A stretch of 64,000 nt of DNA from Bradyrhizobium sp. RP6. Its GTDB lineage: Bacteria; Pseudomonadota; Alphaproteobacteria; Rhizobiales; Xanthobacteraceae. A program made the position numbers and the translations under genes. The DNA is taken from NCBI RefSeq assembly GCF_003837805.1, contig NZ_RQIT01000001.1, positions 682,001 through 746,000 of the forward strand, read 5' to 3'. Shown one piece after another: positions 41,241-53,139 of the stretch (positions within the stretch are counted from its first letter, which is position 1; each line of letters starts with the position of its first letter). The notes beneath the pieces were generated by a model. That model worked only from the letters and a program-made list of their open reading frames with translations. It searched no databases and was not told the origin of the DNA.

Positions 41241-41789
41241 TCAGGCGCGGTAGTGGCCGGACTTGCCGCCGAGCTTCTCGATCAGGTGGATGCCTTCGAT
41301 GCGCACGCCGCGCTCGACCGCCTTGATCATGTCGTAGATGGTGAGGCAGGTGACCGAGACCGCCGTGAGGGCCTCCATCTCGACGCCGGTCGGGCCCGTC
41401 ACCTTCACGCTGGCCCGAACGAGGCAGCCCGGCAAGTTCGCGTCAGGCTCGATGTCGACCGTCACCTTCGACAGCGCGAGCGGATGGCAGAGCGGGATCA
41501 GCTCCGATGTGCGCTTGGCGGCCATGATGCCGGCGATGCGCGCGGTGCCGAGCACGTCGCCCTTCTTGGCGTTGCCGGACACGATCAGGTCGAGCGTCGC
41601 TTTGGTCATGATGACGCGGCCTTCCGCGACAGCAAGCCGCTCGGTCGCGGGCTTGTCCGAGACGTCGACCATCCGCGCCTCGCCGGAAGCTCCGATATGG
41701 GTGAGGGCGGAGCCGGTCTTGGATTTGGCCGGCTTCGTCTTGGCCGGCTTCGTCTTGGCTGGCTTGGTCTTGGCTGGCTTGCGCGCCAT
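41241..41789 (-). CDS. moaC: Cyclic pyranopterin monophosphate synthase MoaC with Lys/Pro-rich tail
   Basis: Second enzyme of molybdenum cofactor synthesis, acting with MoaA to form cPMP. It is 182 aa, about 20 longer than usual. The catalytic core from residue 28 has [30 protein letters not shown] and KAVERG, with the active-site Lys in MIKAVERG. The extra N-terminus is a KTKPA-type repeat encoded by 15-bp tandem units (41727-41780). It starts one base after the trpC stop on the same strand, so it is coupled to trpC-trpD. Confidence 0.95.
   Translation of the reverse strand: MARKPAKTKPAKTKPAKTKPAKSKTGSALTHIGASGEARMVDVSDKPATERLAVAEGRVIMTKATLDLIVSGNAKKGDVLGTARIAGIMAAKRTSELIPLCHPLALSKVTVDIEPDANLPGCLVRASVKVTGPTGVEMEALTAVSVTCLTIYDMIKAVERGVRIEGIHLIEKLGGKSGHYRA
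41727..41780 (-). repeat. 15-bp tandem repeat in moaC 5' end
   Basis: Two identical units (41727-41741 and 41742-41756), one diverged unit (41757-41771) and a partial fourth unit encode consecutive KTKPA peptides. The length number may vary between strains by slippage. Confidence 0.9.
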
Positions 41790-41790
41790 A

Positions 41791-42600
41791 TCAGCGCGCG
41801 CCTGTCGTGTTGCGCGCGAGCAGCGCGCGCGTCGCCGCAGTGACGTCGGCCTGTCGCATCAGGCTTTCGCCGACGAGGAACGTCGATATGCCGGCGCGCT
41901 CGAGCCGGGCGAGATCTTCTGGCGTGAAGATGCCGCTCTCGCCGACCATCAGCCGGTCCCGAGGGATCAGCGGCGCCAGCGCGTCGCTGGTCGCAAGCGT
42001 CGTCTCGAAGGTGCGCAGGTTGCGGTTGTTGACACCGATCATCGGCGACCGCAGCTTCAGCGCCCGTTCGAGCTCGGCGCGGTCATGGATCTCGATCAGC
42101 ACGTCCATGCCGTAGGCGATGGCAGCGTCTTCGATATCCCTCGCGGCGGCATCATCGAGCGCCGCCATGATGATCAGGATGCAGTCGGCGCCGTGCGCGC
42201 GCGCCTCGATCACCTGATACGTGTCGAACATGAAATCCTTGCGCAGCACCGGCCGCGACACTGCCGCGCGCGCCGCCACCAGGAAGTCGAGATGACCCTG
42301 GAACGAGGGCGTGTCCGTCAGCACCGACAGACAGGCCGCACCGCCCGCCTCATAGGCTTTTGCGAGGGCCGGCGGGTCGAAATCGGCGCGGATGAGACCC
42401 TTGGAGGGCGAGGCCTTCTTGATCTCGGCGATCAGCGCGTAGTCGCCATTGGCAAGCTTGCTCTTGATCGCACGCAGGAAACCACGGGGCGCGGAAGCGG
42501 CCTTGGCTTGCGCCTCCACCGCCGACAACGGCTGCGCCCGCTTTGCCGCCGCGATCTCCTCGCGCTTATAGGTTTCGATCTTGGTCAGAATGTCGGACAT
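41791..42600 (-). CDS. trpC: Indole-3-glycerol phosphate synthase
   Basis: Tryptophan pathway enzyme converting CdRP to indole-3-glycerol phosphate; 269 aa, monofunctional (not fused to trpF). Motifs are [12 protein letters not shown] (catalytic Lys), [30 protein letters not shown] and VGESGIFT. The start at 42600 (MSDILTKIE) is preferred over the codon two residues upstream. It lies seven bases after trpD and one base before moaC. Confidence 0.96.
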   Translation of the reverse strand: MSDILTKIETYKREEIAAAKRAQPLSAVEAQAKAASAPRGFLRAIKSKLANGDYALIAEIKKASPSKGLIRADFDPPALAKAYEAGGAACLSVLTDTPSFQGHLDFLVAARAAVSRPVLRKDFMFDTYQVIEARAHGADCILIIMAALDDAAARDIEDAAIAYGMDVLIEIHDRAELERALKLRSPMIGVNNRNLRTFETTLATSDALAPLIPRDRLMVGESGIFTPEDLARLERAGISTFLVGESLMRQADVTAATRALLARNTTGAR

Positions 42601-42607
42601 GCGCAAT

Positions 42608-43621
42608 TCAGCTGTTGGAGACCGTGACCAGGTGCTTCAGCTTCGCGTTGGCCGCGCCGCTGTCGATAGAGCGGGCGCCGATCGCGACGCCTTCCTTGAG
42701 GTCCTTGGCGCGGCCGGCCACGACCAGCGCGGCGGCGGCGTTGATCAGCGCCACGTCACGATAGGGACTCGGCTTGCCGTCGAGCACGCTTTGCAGCGCG
42801 ATCGCATTGGCGTCGGCGTCGCCGCCCCGGAGCGCACCGGCCTCGCAAAGCGACAGTCCGGCCTCCTCGGGCGTCACCTCGAAATTCCGGATCTCGCCAT
42901 TGTGGAGCGCGGAGACGAAGGTCGGGCCGGTGAGGGTGATCTCGTCGAGGCCGTCGGAGCCGTGCACGACCCATGCGGATTCCGAGCCGAGGTTCTTCAG
43001 CACCTGCGCGAGCGGCTGGACCCATTGCCTCGAGAACACGCCGACCATCTGCCGCTTCACGCCGGCCGGGTTGGACAGGGGGCCGAGCAGGTTGAAGATC
43101 GTGCGCGTGGCAAGCTCGACTCGGGTCGGGCCGACGTTCTTCATGGCGGGATGGTGGGCGGGGGCGAACATGAAGCCGATGCCGCATTCGCGCACGCAGC
43201 GCCCGACCTGCTCCGGCTTCAGGTCGATCTTCACCCCGAGCGAGGCCAGCACGTCGGCGGCGCCCGAGCGCGACGACAGTGCGCGGTTGCCGTGCTTGGC
43301 GACCGGCACACCGGCGCCCGAGACGATGAAGGACGCGCAGGTCGAGACGTTGACCGAGCCGGAGCCGTCGCCGCCGGTGCCGACGATGTCCACGGCGTCG
43401 GGCGGCGCGGTCACGGTCAGCATCTTCGAGCGCATCGCGGAAACGGCGCCAGTGATCTCGTCCACGGTCTCACCGCGCACGCGCAGCGCCATCAACAGTC
43501 CGCCCATCTGCGAGGGCGTCGCCTCGCCCGACATCATGGCGTCGAAGGCGGAAGCGGCTTCATCACGCGACAGGCTGGCGCCGGTCGCCACTTTTCCAAT
43601 GATCGATTTCAGGTCGTCCAT
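42608..43621 (-). CDS. trpD: Anthranilate phosphoribosyltransferase
   Basis: Transfers phosphoribose from PRPP to anthranilate. It is 337 aa. The PRPP loop [45 protein letters not shown] and NLLGPLSNP are canonical. The stop lies seven bases before trpC, and its start is 14 bases after the chaperone gene, so the group ppiD-like-trpD-trpC-moaC is transcribed as one unit. No anthranilate synthase genes occur in the window. Confidence 0.96.
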   Translation of the reverse strand: MDDLKSIIGKVATGASLSRDEAASAFDAMMSGEATPSQMGGLLMALRVRGETVDEITGAVSAMRSKMLTVTAPPDAVDIVGTGGDGSGSVNVSTCASFIVSGAGVPVAKHGNRALSSRSGAADVLASLGVKIDLKPEQVGRCVRECGIGFMFAPAHHPAMKNVGPTRVELATRTIFNLLGPLSNPAGVKRQMVGVFSRQWVQPLAQVLKNLGSESAWVVHGSDGLDEITLTGPTFVSALHNGEIRNFEVTPEEAGLSLCEAGALRGGDADANAIALQSVLDGKPSPYRDVALINAAAALVVAGRAKDLKEGVAIGARSIDSGAANAKLKHLVTVSNS

Positions 43622-43635
43622 CGCGTGCTTTCAAC

Positions 43636-45534
43636 TCACTGGTTCGCGCCGGTCACCTGCGCGAAGGCGGCCTGATTAATGGTGGTCCCGATGTCGGTTT
43701 CAAGCTTGTTGACGTAGGAGGCGACCTGCTCCTCGGTCTGGGCCCGGTCGAGGCTCTCCTTCAGCTGCTTGACCGCGTCGGAGGCGAAGTCGACCGCGGG
43801 ATCCACGATGTCGGTGACGCGGAAGACGATGACCTCGCTGCCGCCGCTCACGGCTGTCTGTCCGACGCCGTCCTTGGCGGTGCGGAAGGCGGTCGACACG
43901 ACGGTGGCAGGCACGCCGGCGGGCGAGTCGTCGCGCTTGAAGCCGGCTGCGGTCTCCACCTTGGCGCCGACGGCGGCGGCCTCGTCGGCGAGCTTGCCGC
44001 CTGCTTCGAGCTTCTGCACCATCTCGGTCGCCTTGGCCTTCAGCTTGGCCGCGATCTGGTCCTGGCGCCAGCGCGCCTCGACCTGGTCGCGGACCTCGTC
44101 GAGATTGCGGTCGCGCGAGGGCGTGATGGCTAGCACGTCGTACCAGACATAGCCGCCCTTGAACGAGATTGCGTCGGTGTCGACGCCGACATCGGTGTTG
44201 AAGGCCTGCGACACCACGTCGAGGCCCTGCGGGATATTGGCGACCGGCTGGCCGTTCGGGGCGCGGCCGGACCGGTCGACGGCGTCGATGGTCACGGCGG
44301 TGAGGCCGAGCTTCTGCGCCGCGTCGATCACGCTGGAGCCGCCGCCGCGCTCGTCTTCCATCTTGTCGCGGAGATCGGCGACCTTGACGCGCGCACGCTC
44401 GGTCGCGATCTCGCGCTTGATGTCGCCGGCAAGGCTGCCGTAGTCCGCCTCTTTGCCCGGCTCGATCTTGTCGACCCTGACGATGGAGGTGCCGAGAGCG
44501 CCCTGGATCGGCTGGCTGATCTCACCGACGGGAAGTGCGAAGGCGGCGTCGCCGACCGCGGGATCGAGCGAAGACTTGGTCACGAGGCCAAGGTCGACGT
44601 CGGAGGCACTCAGCCCGCGCTCCTTGCCGAGATCCTCGAACGACAGCCCGCCGGCGAGCCGCTCGCGCGCGGCCTGCGCCTCGGCGGCATTCGGGAATAC
44701 GATCTGGTGGATCTGGCGCTTCTCCGGAGTGCCGAGCCGGTCCTTGCGCTGCTCGAACACCTTCTTGGCGTCCTCGTCGGAGACCTCGGTCCACTTGCCG
44801 ATCTCTTCCGGCGAGACCACGACGAAGGCGATCTTGCGGTATTCGGGCGCGCGGAACTGGACCTTGTGATCCTCGAAATAGGTGGCGAGGGCTTCGGGAG
44901 AGGGCGCGTCGATCTGGCCGGCCTGAGCTGCGTCGAGCTTGACGAATTCAATGGCGCGCTGCTCGTTCTGGTAGCGCGTCAGCACGTCGATCATGGTCTT
45001 CGGCGGCTCGATGCCAGCGCCGATCGTGCCGGTGATCTGGCGGCGCAGCGACACCTTGCGCTGCTCGGCGACATAGCGCTGCTCGGTATAGCCGAAATTG
45101 CGGATCACGGCCTGGAAGCGGTTCGCATCGAAATTGCCGCCGACGCCCTTGAAGTTGGGATCGTTCATGATGACCTGGCGGATCTGGTCGTCGGTCTGGC
45201 CGAGCCCGAGCCGGCGCGCCTCTTCGTCGAGGGCGGCTTCGGCGATGGTCTGCTGGAGCACCTGGCGATCGAGGCCGAAGGCGCGGGCCTGGTCGGGCGT
45301 CAACGGACGGCCGAACTGGCGGCTGATCTGCTGCAGGCGGTCGGTGTAGATCTGGCGGAACTCGTTGAGCGAAATCTCGGTGCTGCCGACCTTGGCCACC
45401 GTGGACTGTCCAAAGCCCTTGAAGATGTCGGCGATGCCCCAAATGCCGAAACTGACGATCAACACGCCCATCACCACGGCCATTATGGTCTTGCCGAGCC
45501 AGTTTGATGAGGCCTTGCGCATTCCTCGAAGCAT
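43636..45534 (-). CDS. SurA/PpiD-type membrane-anchored periplasmic chaperone
   Basis: 632 aa. A single membrane span at about residues 15-38 (TIMAVVMGVLIVSFGIWGI) anchors a periplasmic SurA_N-like domain. A parvulin-type rotamase domain occupies about 240-360 (RQIHQIVFP), and a C-terminal region (about 360-600) resembles further SurA_N/PPIase-like segments. This is the PpiD architecture, assisting folding of secreted proteins at the inner membrane. Start MLRGMRKASSNW at 45534 is preferred over TTG 45543. It precedes trpD, a conserved arrangement in alphaproteobacteria, and is divergent from tpiA. Confidence 0.9.
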   Translation of the reverse strand: MLRGMRKASSNWLGKTIMAVVMGVLIVSFGIWGIADIFKGFGQSTVAKVGSTEISLNEFRQIYTDRLQQISRQFGRPLTPDQARAFGLDRQVLQQTIAEAALDEEARRLGLGQTDDQIRQVIMNDPNFKGVGGNFDANRFQAVIRNFGYTEQRYVAEQRKVSLRRQITGTIGAGIEPPKTMIDVLTRYQNEQRAIEFVKLDAAQAGQIDAPSPEALATYFEDHKVQFRAPEYRKIAFVVVSPEEIGKWTEVSDEDAKKVFEQRKDRLGTPEKRQIHQIVFPNAAEAQAARERLAGGLSFEDLGKERGLSASDVDLGLVTKSSLDPAVGDAAFALPVGEISQPIQGALGTSIVRVDKIEPGKEADYGSLAGDIKREIATERARVKVADLRDKMEDERGGGSSVIDAAQKLGLTAVTIDAVDRSGRAPNGQPVANIPQGLDVVSQAFNTDVGVDTDAISFKGGYVWYDVLAITPSRDRNLDEVRDQVEARWRQDQIAAKLKAKATEMVQKLEAGGKLADEAAAVGAKVETAAGFKRDDSPAGVPATVVSTAFRTAKDGVGQTAVSGGSEVIVFRVTDIVDPAVDFASDAVKQLKESLDRAQTEEQVASYVNKLETDIGTTINQAAFAQVTGANQ

Positions 45535-45756
45535 TTGGTCCAACTTGTTTGGTCAGGAGGGGAACGGAGCGCGTCTTAATGCAGATTCCGCAAAAGCGCG
45601 TCACCAAATTGATCAATCATCATAAAGTGGTGGCTTTCCCCCCGCAACCTCGCCTCATGCGACGGCGAGAAGCTGCGGTTAAAAGCCCCTGGTCTCTGGA
45701 ACTGCAGGAGCACCTCTGCTAGCGCATGAACAAACCTCATATCGCTGGAATTTGAC

Positions 45757-46512
45757 ATGACCGACGCCATCCGACCGCTGATCGCCGGCAATTGGAAGAT
45801 GAACGGCCTGAAGGCCCAGGCTGCCGAATTCGACGCCATGCTCAACGGCGCGGCAGATGTGGCCGGCAAGGCCGACCTGCTGGTCTGCCCGCCGGCGACA
45901 CTGATTGCGGCGTTCGCCGAGAAGGCGCGTGGCAAGAAGGTTGCCGTAGGGGCCCAGGACTGCCATCCCAAGGCCTCCGGTGCCCATACCGGCGATGTCG
46001 CCGCCGAAATGCTGGTGGATGCGGGGGCAGCCGCCATCATCGTCGGCCATTCCGAGCGCCGCGCCGACCACGGCGAGGGCGACGCGCTGATCCGGCAGAA
46101 GGCCGAGGCCGCCTGGCGCGCCGGGGCGACGGCGATCGTCTGCATCGGCGAGACGCAGGCCCAGCGCGACGCCGGCCAAACCCTGGACGTCCTGCGTGGC
46201 CAGCTCGACGGCTCACTGCCAGACGGCTCCACTGCAGCCAATCTGGTCGTGGCCTACGAGCCGGTCTGGGCGATCGGTACCGGGCTGACGCCGACAGCCA
46301 AGGATGTTGAGCAGATTCATGGCTTTATCCGGGAACTCCTGCTCTCCCGGTTCAAAGACGAAGGTGCCAGAATGCGCATCCTCTACGGCGGCTCGGTCAA
46401 GCCCTCGAACGCGGCCGAGCTGATGGCCGTGAAAAACGTCGACGGCGCGCTGGTCGGCGGCGCCAGCCTGAAAGCGGCCGATTTCCTTGCTATTGCCAAG
46501 GGCTGCCTCTAG
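45757..46512 (+). CDS. tpiA: Triosephosphate isomerase
   Basis: Interconverts dihydroxyacetone phosphate and glyceraldehyde 3-phosphate; 251 aa, the normal TIM length. AGNWKMNG (catalytic Lys), VGHSERR (His) and [11 protein letters not shown] (Glu) give the complete active site. [10 protein letters not shown] and the C-terminal phosphate-loop GGASL follow. ATG 45757 opens [14 protein letters not shown]. It is divergent from the chaperone gene across a 222-base gap and 135 bases upstream of secG. Confidence 0.97.
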   Translation: MTDAIRPLIAGNWKMNGLKAQAAEFDAMLNGAADVAGKADLLVCPPATLIAAFAEKARGKKVAVGAQDCHPKASGAHTGDVAAEMLVDAGAAAIIVGHSERRADHGEGDALIRQKAEAAWRAGATAIVCIGETQAQRDAGQTLDVLRGQLDGSLPDGSTAANLVVAYEPVWAIGTGLTPTAKDVEQIHGFIRELLLSRFKDEGARMRILYGGSVKPSNAAELMAVKNVDGALVGGASLKAADFLAIAKGCL

Positions 46513-46647
46513 CTAACCCAAACCGTTGGTTAGGATCTGATCGGGGGTGGCAATACCCCTCCCGATCGTGTAACACCGCGCAACTTCAGGAAAACCCGCG
46601 AAGCGCGATCGGCCGCCGTCAGGCGCCGTCCGCTTGTGAAGGATACT

Positions 46648-47031
46648 ATGCAGACCGTTGTCATCGTCATCCACCTCATGATCGTTGCCGTCATGATCGG
46701 CACCGTCCTGCTCCAGAAGTCGGAAGGCGGCGGGCTCGGCATGGGCGGAGGCGCCGGCTTCATGTCGAGCCGCGGCACTGCGAATCTTCTGACTCGTACC
46801 ACCGCGATCCTGGCCGTCGGCTTCTTCCTCACCAGCCTGTTCCTGTCCTGGTACGCCGGCTACGACCGCAAGCCGTCATCGATCATCGGCCAGCCGTCGC
46901 AGACCCAGCCGGCCGGCGGATCGCCCATCGCGCCGCCGACTTCGGGCGGCATCCTGGACTCGCTGAAGAAGGCCGACGAGCAGCAGCAAAACCAGGCGCC
47001 ATCAGGTCCGCAGGTACCGCGCTCGCAATAA
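46648..47031 (+). CDS. secG: Preprotein translocase subunit SecG
   Basis: Inner-membrane subunit of SecYEG; 127 aa. Two hydrophobic segments (about residues 3-24 and 50-72) are separated by the conserved loop LLQKSEGGGLGMGGGAGF. The C-terminus is a Pro/Gln-rich tail, as usual in alphaproteobacteria. ATG 46648 follows GAAGGA closely; a GTG four codons upstream overlaps that site. Lies between tpiA and pyrG in the conserved order. Confidence 0.94.
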   Translation: MQTVVIVIHLMIVAVMIGTVLLQKSEGGGLGMGGGAGFMSSRGTANLLTRTTAILAVGFFLTSLFLSWYAGYDRKPSSIIGQPSQTQPAGGSPIAPPTSGGILDSLKKADEQQQNQAPSGPQVPRSQ

Positions 47032-47043
47032 AGCAGGGGGGCC

Positions 47044-47071
47044 ATGCAGGCCGGCTGCTACCGTCCTGCAT
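47044..47071 (+). terminator. Weak hairpin after secG
   Basis: ATGCAGG and CCTGCAT pair over a 14-base loop, 12 bases after secG. No T-run follows, so it is only a weak candidate for a terminator or processing site. Confidence 0.3.
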
Positions 47072-47185
47072 CAACAATCCCCATCAAGACACTGTCACCA
47101 CTCTTAGTTCTGGCTCACCCATAGGCCCGCAAAATCTTTGGGGCGGAATACGAATCGCTTTGGCGAATCGAATTTTGGGGATTAG

Positions 47186-48829
<1,644 letters not shown>

Positions 48830-48833
48830 TGGC

Positions 48834-49490
48834 TCAGCGCGTGGCGGCGTGGTCGCGCGCGTGATGCGCCGGCGCGACCCGCGCTGATGGTTGAGGCGCA
48901 AACGATCCCGTGATCAACTTCATCTGAGGTCGCCGCGTCAGCCTGTAGACGGAGGCCGGTGGCACGTTCAGCAAGGCGCGATCCACGAGCTTTGCGCGCA
49001 GGCCCAGCCGGTCGAGCACGGGCCGCGGCACCGGGCAGCTCATGCCGTAGGTGAACTGGTAGAAGGCGCCACCGGGACGGAGATAACTGAACGCACCGCT
49101 GAGGATCGAGATGACCTTGCGCCTGGACATGTTGAGCAGCGGCAGCCCGCTCACGACCGCGCCGACGGGGGCGCCGTCATAGAGGGGCTCGGTCGTAAGC
49201 CGGCCTGCGTCCATCCACAGCACGCGCGCCCCGGGAAAGCGCACTTGCAGGAGCTTCATGAAGTCGGAGCCGCATTCGATCAGCGTGAGATCCTGCGGCC
49301 GGACGCCGCGTTTGAGCAGCTTGTAGGTGAACGCGCCGGTGCCGGGCCCGAGCTCGAGAATCGGCCCGGTCGATGCGCTGATCTCGCGCGTGATGAGCTC
49401 GGCGAGCGCCGCACCCGACGGCGCGACTGCCCCGACCCGACGCGGGGACGACATCCAGGACAGGAAGAAGGAAAGGAAATCGTTGGGCAT
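48834..49490 (-). CDS. SAM-dependent methyltransferase, PmtA-like
   Basis: 218 aa class I methyltransferase. The N-terminal block FFLSWMSSPRRVGAVAPSGAALAEL matches the sequence pattern of rhizobial phospholipid N-methyltransferase (PmtA) proteins (only parts quoted). The SAM motif I is LELGPGTGAFT, followed by LIECGSDF. The product would methylate phosphatidylethanolamine toward phosphatidylcholine; an rRNA-dimethylase-like relative is the alternative. ATG 49490 (MPNDFLSFF) is preferred over the longer frame. It ends four bases after pyrG on the opposite strand, so the two transcripts converge tightly. Confidence 0.8.
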   Translation of the reverse strand: MPNDFLSFFLSWMSSPRRVGAVAPSGAALAELITREISASTGPILELGPGTGAFTYKLLKRGVRPQDLTLIECGSDFMKLLQVRFPGARVLWMDAGRLTTEPLYDGAPVGAVVSGLPLLNMSRRKVISILSGAFSYLRPGGAFYQFTYGMSCPVPRPVLDRLGLRAKLVDRALLNVPPASVYRLTRRPQMKLITGSFAPQPSARVAPAHHARDHAATR

Positions 49491-49601
49491 GCGCACTCCG
49501 GCATCTTGGTTTGCACCTCGAAAGATCAGAGGTGAGACGGATGCAATGTTGCGGAGGTGCATTGCGACTGCATTGCGCTTCAGCGGCGAATGCGGATTGA
49601 A

Positions 49602-50978
49602 TCAACTCTGTCGGACCGGCGGCAGCGTCATCCGAAAACAGGCTCCGCCCTCCGGCCCGTCCGCTACGGAGACCTGGCCGCCATGCAGCTGCACGATCTC
49701 GCGCACCATGTTGAGGCCGAGGCCGGCGCCGCGATCGAGCGGCGTCAGCCGATAGAACGGCTCGAAGATCTGTTCGCGCTGATCGGCAGGAATTCCGGGG
49801 CCTTCATCGGTAACCTCGATAGTCGCGGGCCTGCTGACGCGAATCCCGATCGCGCCGCGGCGAGGACCGTGTTGGATCGCATTCTGCACGAGATTGGTCA
49901 GTGCGCGCTCCAGGGCCGCCGCATCGCCGGTCGTTTCGACCGGTGTCGCCGGCGCATCAAGCGCCAGCTCGTAGCCGGCGGCAATCGCCAGCGGCGCAAG
50001 GTCGGCGGCGACGCTTTGCGCAACGGCGGCGAGATTGACGCGCGTGAAAGGCTGGCCGCAGCGGTCGAGCCGCTGGATATCGAGCAATTGCTCGGCAAGG
50101 GTCGTCAGCCGAGCGGCATCCTGCAGCAGGCGATTCTTGTCCGGCCCAGGGGCAAGTGACTCCAGGCGCGTGTTCAGGATTGCGATGGGCGTGCGCAGCT
50201 CGTGTGCGGCGTCCGCGACGAAGCGCTTGTGGCGGGCATAGCCCTCGTCGAGCCGCGCCAGCGCGTCGTTGATCGCGGTCACGAGCGGCAGCACCTCCAG
50301 CGGAATCCGATCCACCGGGAGCCGCGCGCCGCGCTGATGAATATCGATGCGCCGTGCCTCGTCCGCTGCGGAATCGAGCCCCCTGAACGCGCTCCGCACC
50401 ATCATCGGCGTTGCGATGAACGTCGCCGTTCCCATCAGCAGCAGGCCGGGCAGGGCAATGCCGAGAAACGCGAGTGAAGTCATGAACAGCGCCTTGGCGC
50501 CGGTGAGACGTCCCTGCGTTGCGGTGATGACCTGCACGTTGCCGGCGTCGGTATCGACCCGCTTCAGCCGCGCCGCCGGCTTGCGCGGATCGTCCTCGAA
50601 CAACTGCCAGCCGAGCCGCGCCTGGCTGATCTGGTCGAGACCGCCGCCGATCGCGGTGAATTCGGCCGGCACGGAGCCTTCGCTGAGGACGCGACCCTGC
50701 CGATCGCGCACCAGGAACCAGAGGTCCGGCGTCTCATTGCGCAATTGCTGCAGATCGGCCGTCGGCCGCAAGGCCAGTTCGCCTTGCGCCTCGCGCGTGA
50801 GCGCGCGCTGGACGACATCGATGACGCGGTCCTCGTCCCTCTCGGCCAGCACGAAACCGGAGGCGCAAAGCGCGGCGAGGACGATCGCAACCAGCGCGAC
50901 CAGGATCGCGGCCTGAAGCGAGAGCAGGCGCCAGCTCAGCCGCGAGCGCAGGCAATAGGGATCGTCGTGTTTGCTCAT
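49602..50978 (-). CDS. Two-component sensor histidine kinase
   Basis: 458 aa. Two membrane spans (about residues 20-45 and 165-190) flank a periplasmic sensor of about 120 residues. A HAMP-like linker and a HisKA domain follow, with the phosphorylated His259 in DAAHELRTPI. The ATPase domain has NLVQNAIQH (N box), VTDEGPGIP (G1) and RGAGLGLNM (G2). It overlaps its response regulator gene by four bases. The signal is unknown; the kinase resembles the QseC/TctE type by architecture. Confidence 0.92.
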   Translation of the reverse strand: MSKHDDPYCLRSRLSWRLLSLQAAILVALVAIVLAALCASGFVLAERDEDRVIDVVQRALTREAQGELALRPTADLQQLRNETPDLWFLVRDRQGRVLSEGSVPAEFTAIGGGLDQISQARLGWQLFEDDPRKPAARLKRVDTDAGNVQVITATQGRLTGAKALFMTSLAFLGIALPGLLLMGTATFIATPMMVRSAFRGLDSAADEARRIDIHQRGARLPVDRIPLEVLPLVTAINDALARLDEGYARHKRFVADAAHELRTPIAILNTRLESLAPGPDKNRLLQDAARLTTLAEQLLDIQRLDRCGQPFTRVNLAAVAQSVAADLAPLAIAAGYELALDAPATPVETTGDAAALERALTNLVQNAIQHGPRRGAIGIRVSRPATIEVTDEGPGIPADQREQIFEPFYRLTPLDRGAGLGLNMVREIVQLHGGQVSVADGPEGGACFRMTLPPVRQS

Positions 50979-51649
50979 GGCAACTTCTTGAGCAGATAAC
51001 CAACGCCGCGAATGCCGTGGATCTCGATACCCGCATCGGCTTCCGCGAGCTTTCGCCGCAGCCTCGATACATGCGTGTCGAGCGCGTTCGACTGGATCTC
51101 GTCGTCGAAATTGTAGACCGCCTCTTCCAGCGCCGAGCGCAGCACGGTTCGGCCCATGCGACGAACCAGGGCTTCCAGCACCAGGAGCTCGCGGCGCGGC
51201 AGCTCGAACGGCTGGCCGTCGATGCTGGCCTCGCGATGGCCGATGTCGAAGGCGAGGCGGCCCGCGCGAATGATTTCGGGGGAGAGGCCGGCGGGCCGCC
51301 GCAGCACTGCGCGGAGCCGGGCCAGCAGCTCCTCGACTGCAAACGGTTTTGCCAGATAGTCGTCGGCGCCGCCGTCGAGCCCGGCGATGCGGTCGGCGAG
51401 CTCCCCGCGCGCAGTCAGGACGATGATCGGTACGCCGTCGGCGCGCGCGCGGAGCTTTGGGATGAGGGCAAGGCCATCGCCGTCGGGAAGCTGGCGGTCG
51501 AGCAGGACGGCGGCATGGACGTCGGCGGAAATGGCCTCCTCCGCCTCGGCGAGCGTCGGGGCATGGTCCACCACCATGTCGTAGCGCTTCAGCGCCGAGG
51601 CCAGCGCGCAGGCCATCTCCGCTTCATCCTCGACGAGCAAAATCCGCAT
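50975..51649 (-). CDS. OmpR-family response regulator
   Basis: 224 aa. The receiver domain (1-120) carries the acidic pair in LVEDEA, the phospho-acceptor Asp51 in LLDRQLPDG, and the Lys in LAKPFAV. The C-terminal winged helix (about 130-222) contains LDTHVSRLRRKL, the recognition helix of OmpR-type regulators. Stop codon overlaps the kinase start (ATGA-type coupling), so the pair is cotranscribed. Divergent from the NIPSNAP gene. Confidence 0.94.
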   Translation of the reverse strand: MRILLVEDEAEMACALASALKRYDMVVDHAPTLAEAEEAISADVHAAVLLDRQLPDGDGLALIPKLRARADGVPIIVLTARGELADRIAGLDGGADDYLAKPFAVEELLARLRAVLRRPAGLSPEIIRAGRLAFDIGHREASIDGQPFELPRRELLVLEALVRRMGRTVLRSALEEAVYNFDDEIQSNALDTHVSRLRRKLAEADAGIEIHGIRGVGYLLKKLP

Positions 51650-51837
51650 GTAACAGGCACCTGAACCTTAACTCAGCCTTTCTAGCGGCCCGATCATTGC
51701 GGCAGCATTGCGGGAGTCTGTGCGGCGCCGGAAGCTCAAAGCCATGCGCAGAACGCCACAGGGGCGGCCGGGCCGCGCTCAAGACACCGTCGGGGCCAGC
51801 CGCTATAACCGCCGGACCTGTTCAGGGAGGAACATGA

Positions 51838-52164
51838 ATGATCTACGAAATGCGCGTCTATCGCTGCGTGCCCGGCCGCCTGCCGGCGCTGTTGAGGCGG
51901 TTCGAGACCGTCACGCTGAAGCTGTGGGAGAAGCATGGCATCCGCCAAGCCGGGTTCTTCACCACGCTGATCGGAGAATCCAACCAGGAGCTGACCTATT
52001 TCCTGGCCTGGGAGTCGCTCGCCGAGCGCGAGAAGAAGTGGGGCGCGTTCATGACCGACCCGGACTGGATGAAAGCGCGCGCCGAGAGTGAAGCCGACGG
52101 CCAGATCGTCGGCAATATCGTCAGCCAGCTCCTGACGCCGACTGCCTTCTCGGTCGTGAAGTAG
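51838..52164 (+). CDS. NIPSNAP-family protein
   Basis: 108 aa, a dimeric alpha/beta-barrel-type protein of the NIPSNAP family. It begins MIYEMRVYRCVPGR and continues with LWEKHGI, FFTTLIG and FLAWESLAEREKKW, the family pattern. The biochemical role of bacterial NIPSNAP proteins is not settled. ATG 51838 lies after CAGGGAGG, a strong ribosome-binding site. Single gene between the two-component system and kdsA. Confidence 0.88.
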   Translation: MIYEMRVYRCVPGRLPALLRRFETVTLKLWEKHGIRQAGFFTTLIGESNQELTYFLAWESLAEREKKWGAFMTDPDWMKARAESEADGQIVGNIVSQLLTPTAFSVVK

Positions 52165-52290
52165 GAACCTGCCGATGCAAGGGCGGCGCCGGCGGCCCCG
52201 GCGCAACCCTGATATTCGGGCCGCCCGGACCGAATAGGGTTGATCCGACCTTCGTGGCGGCTATGGTCGCGCCGAAACGAGGGATTTGTC

Positions 52291-53139
52291 TTGAGCTCTT
52301 CGACGTCAGCGGCGCCGGTCGTCACCATTGGCACGGTCAAGTTCGGCAATGATTTGCCGATCTCGATCATTGCTGGACCCTGCCAGCTCGAAAGTCGCCA
52401 GCATGCGTTGGAGGTCGCGTCCGCGCTGAAGGAGATCGCCGCGCGGCTGAACATCGGCCTCGTCTACAAGACCTCCTTCGACAAGGCCAACCGCACCAGC
52501 GCGTCGGCGGCGCGCGGGCTTGGCCTCGCTCAGTCGCTGCCGATCTTCGCTGAGATCCGATCCTCGCTCGGCCTGCCGGTGCTGACCGACGTGCACGAGG
52601 CCACGCAATGTGCCGAGGTGGCGCAGAGCGTGGACATCTTGCAGATCCCCGCGTTCCTGTGCCGCCAGACCGATCTCCTTCTGGCAGCCGCCGCGACAGG
52701 CAAGGTCGTCAACGTCAAGAAGGGCCAGTTCCTGGCGCCCTGGGACATGGCCAATGTCGTGAGCAAGATCACCGGCGCCGACAATCCCAACGTGCTCGTC
52801 ACCGAGCGCGGCGTGTCCTTCGGCTACAACACGCTCGTCTCCGACATGCGCGCGCTGCCGATCCTGGCGCGCACCACCGGCGCGCCCGTCATCTTCGACG
52901 CCACCCATTCGGTGCAGCAGCCGGGCGGGAAGGGGACCTCCTCGGGCGGCGAGCGCGAATTCGTGCCGGTGCTCGCACGCGCGGCCGTTGCGGTCGGCGT
53001 TGCCGGCGTCTTCATCGAGACCCATCCTGATCCCGACCACGCGCCCTCGGACGGACCCAACATGGTCCCCCTGCGCGAGTTCGAATCGCTGATCGCCAGA
53101 CTGATGGCATTCGACGCGCTCGCAAAGAATCCGCACTGA
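52291..53139 (+). CDS. kdsA: 3-deoxy-D-manno-octulosonate 8-phosphate synthase
   Basis: Condenses arabinose 5-phosphate and PEP to Kdo-8-phosphate for the LPS inner core. It is 282 aa, the family length. [38 protein letters not shown] and [13 protein letters not shown] are the conserved blocks. The start is a TTG at 52291 following CGAGGGA at a 6-base distance; an earlier TTG at 52240 would give 17 extra residues. Its stop overlaps the MFS gene start. Belongs to the conserved pyrG-kdsA-eno series. Confidence 0.95.
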   Translation: MSSSTSAAPVVTIGTVKFGNDLPISIIAGPCQLESRQHALEVASALKEIAARLNIGLVYKTSFDKANRTSASAARGLGLAQSLPIFAEIRSSLGLPVLTDVHEATQCAEVAQSVDILQIPAFLCRQTDLLLAAAATGKVVNVKKGQFLAPWDMANVVSKITGADNPNVLVTERGVSFGYNTLVSDMRALPILARTTGAPVIFDATHSVQQPGGKGTSSGGEREFVPVLARAAVAVGVAGVFIETHPDPDHAPSDGPNMVPLREFESLIARLMAFDALAKNPH

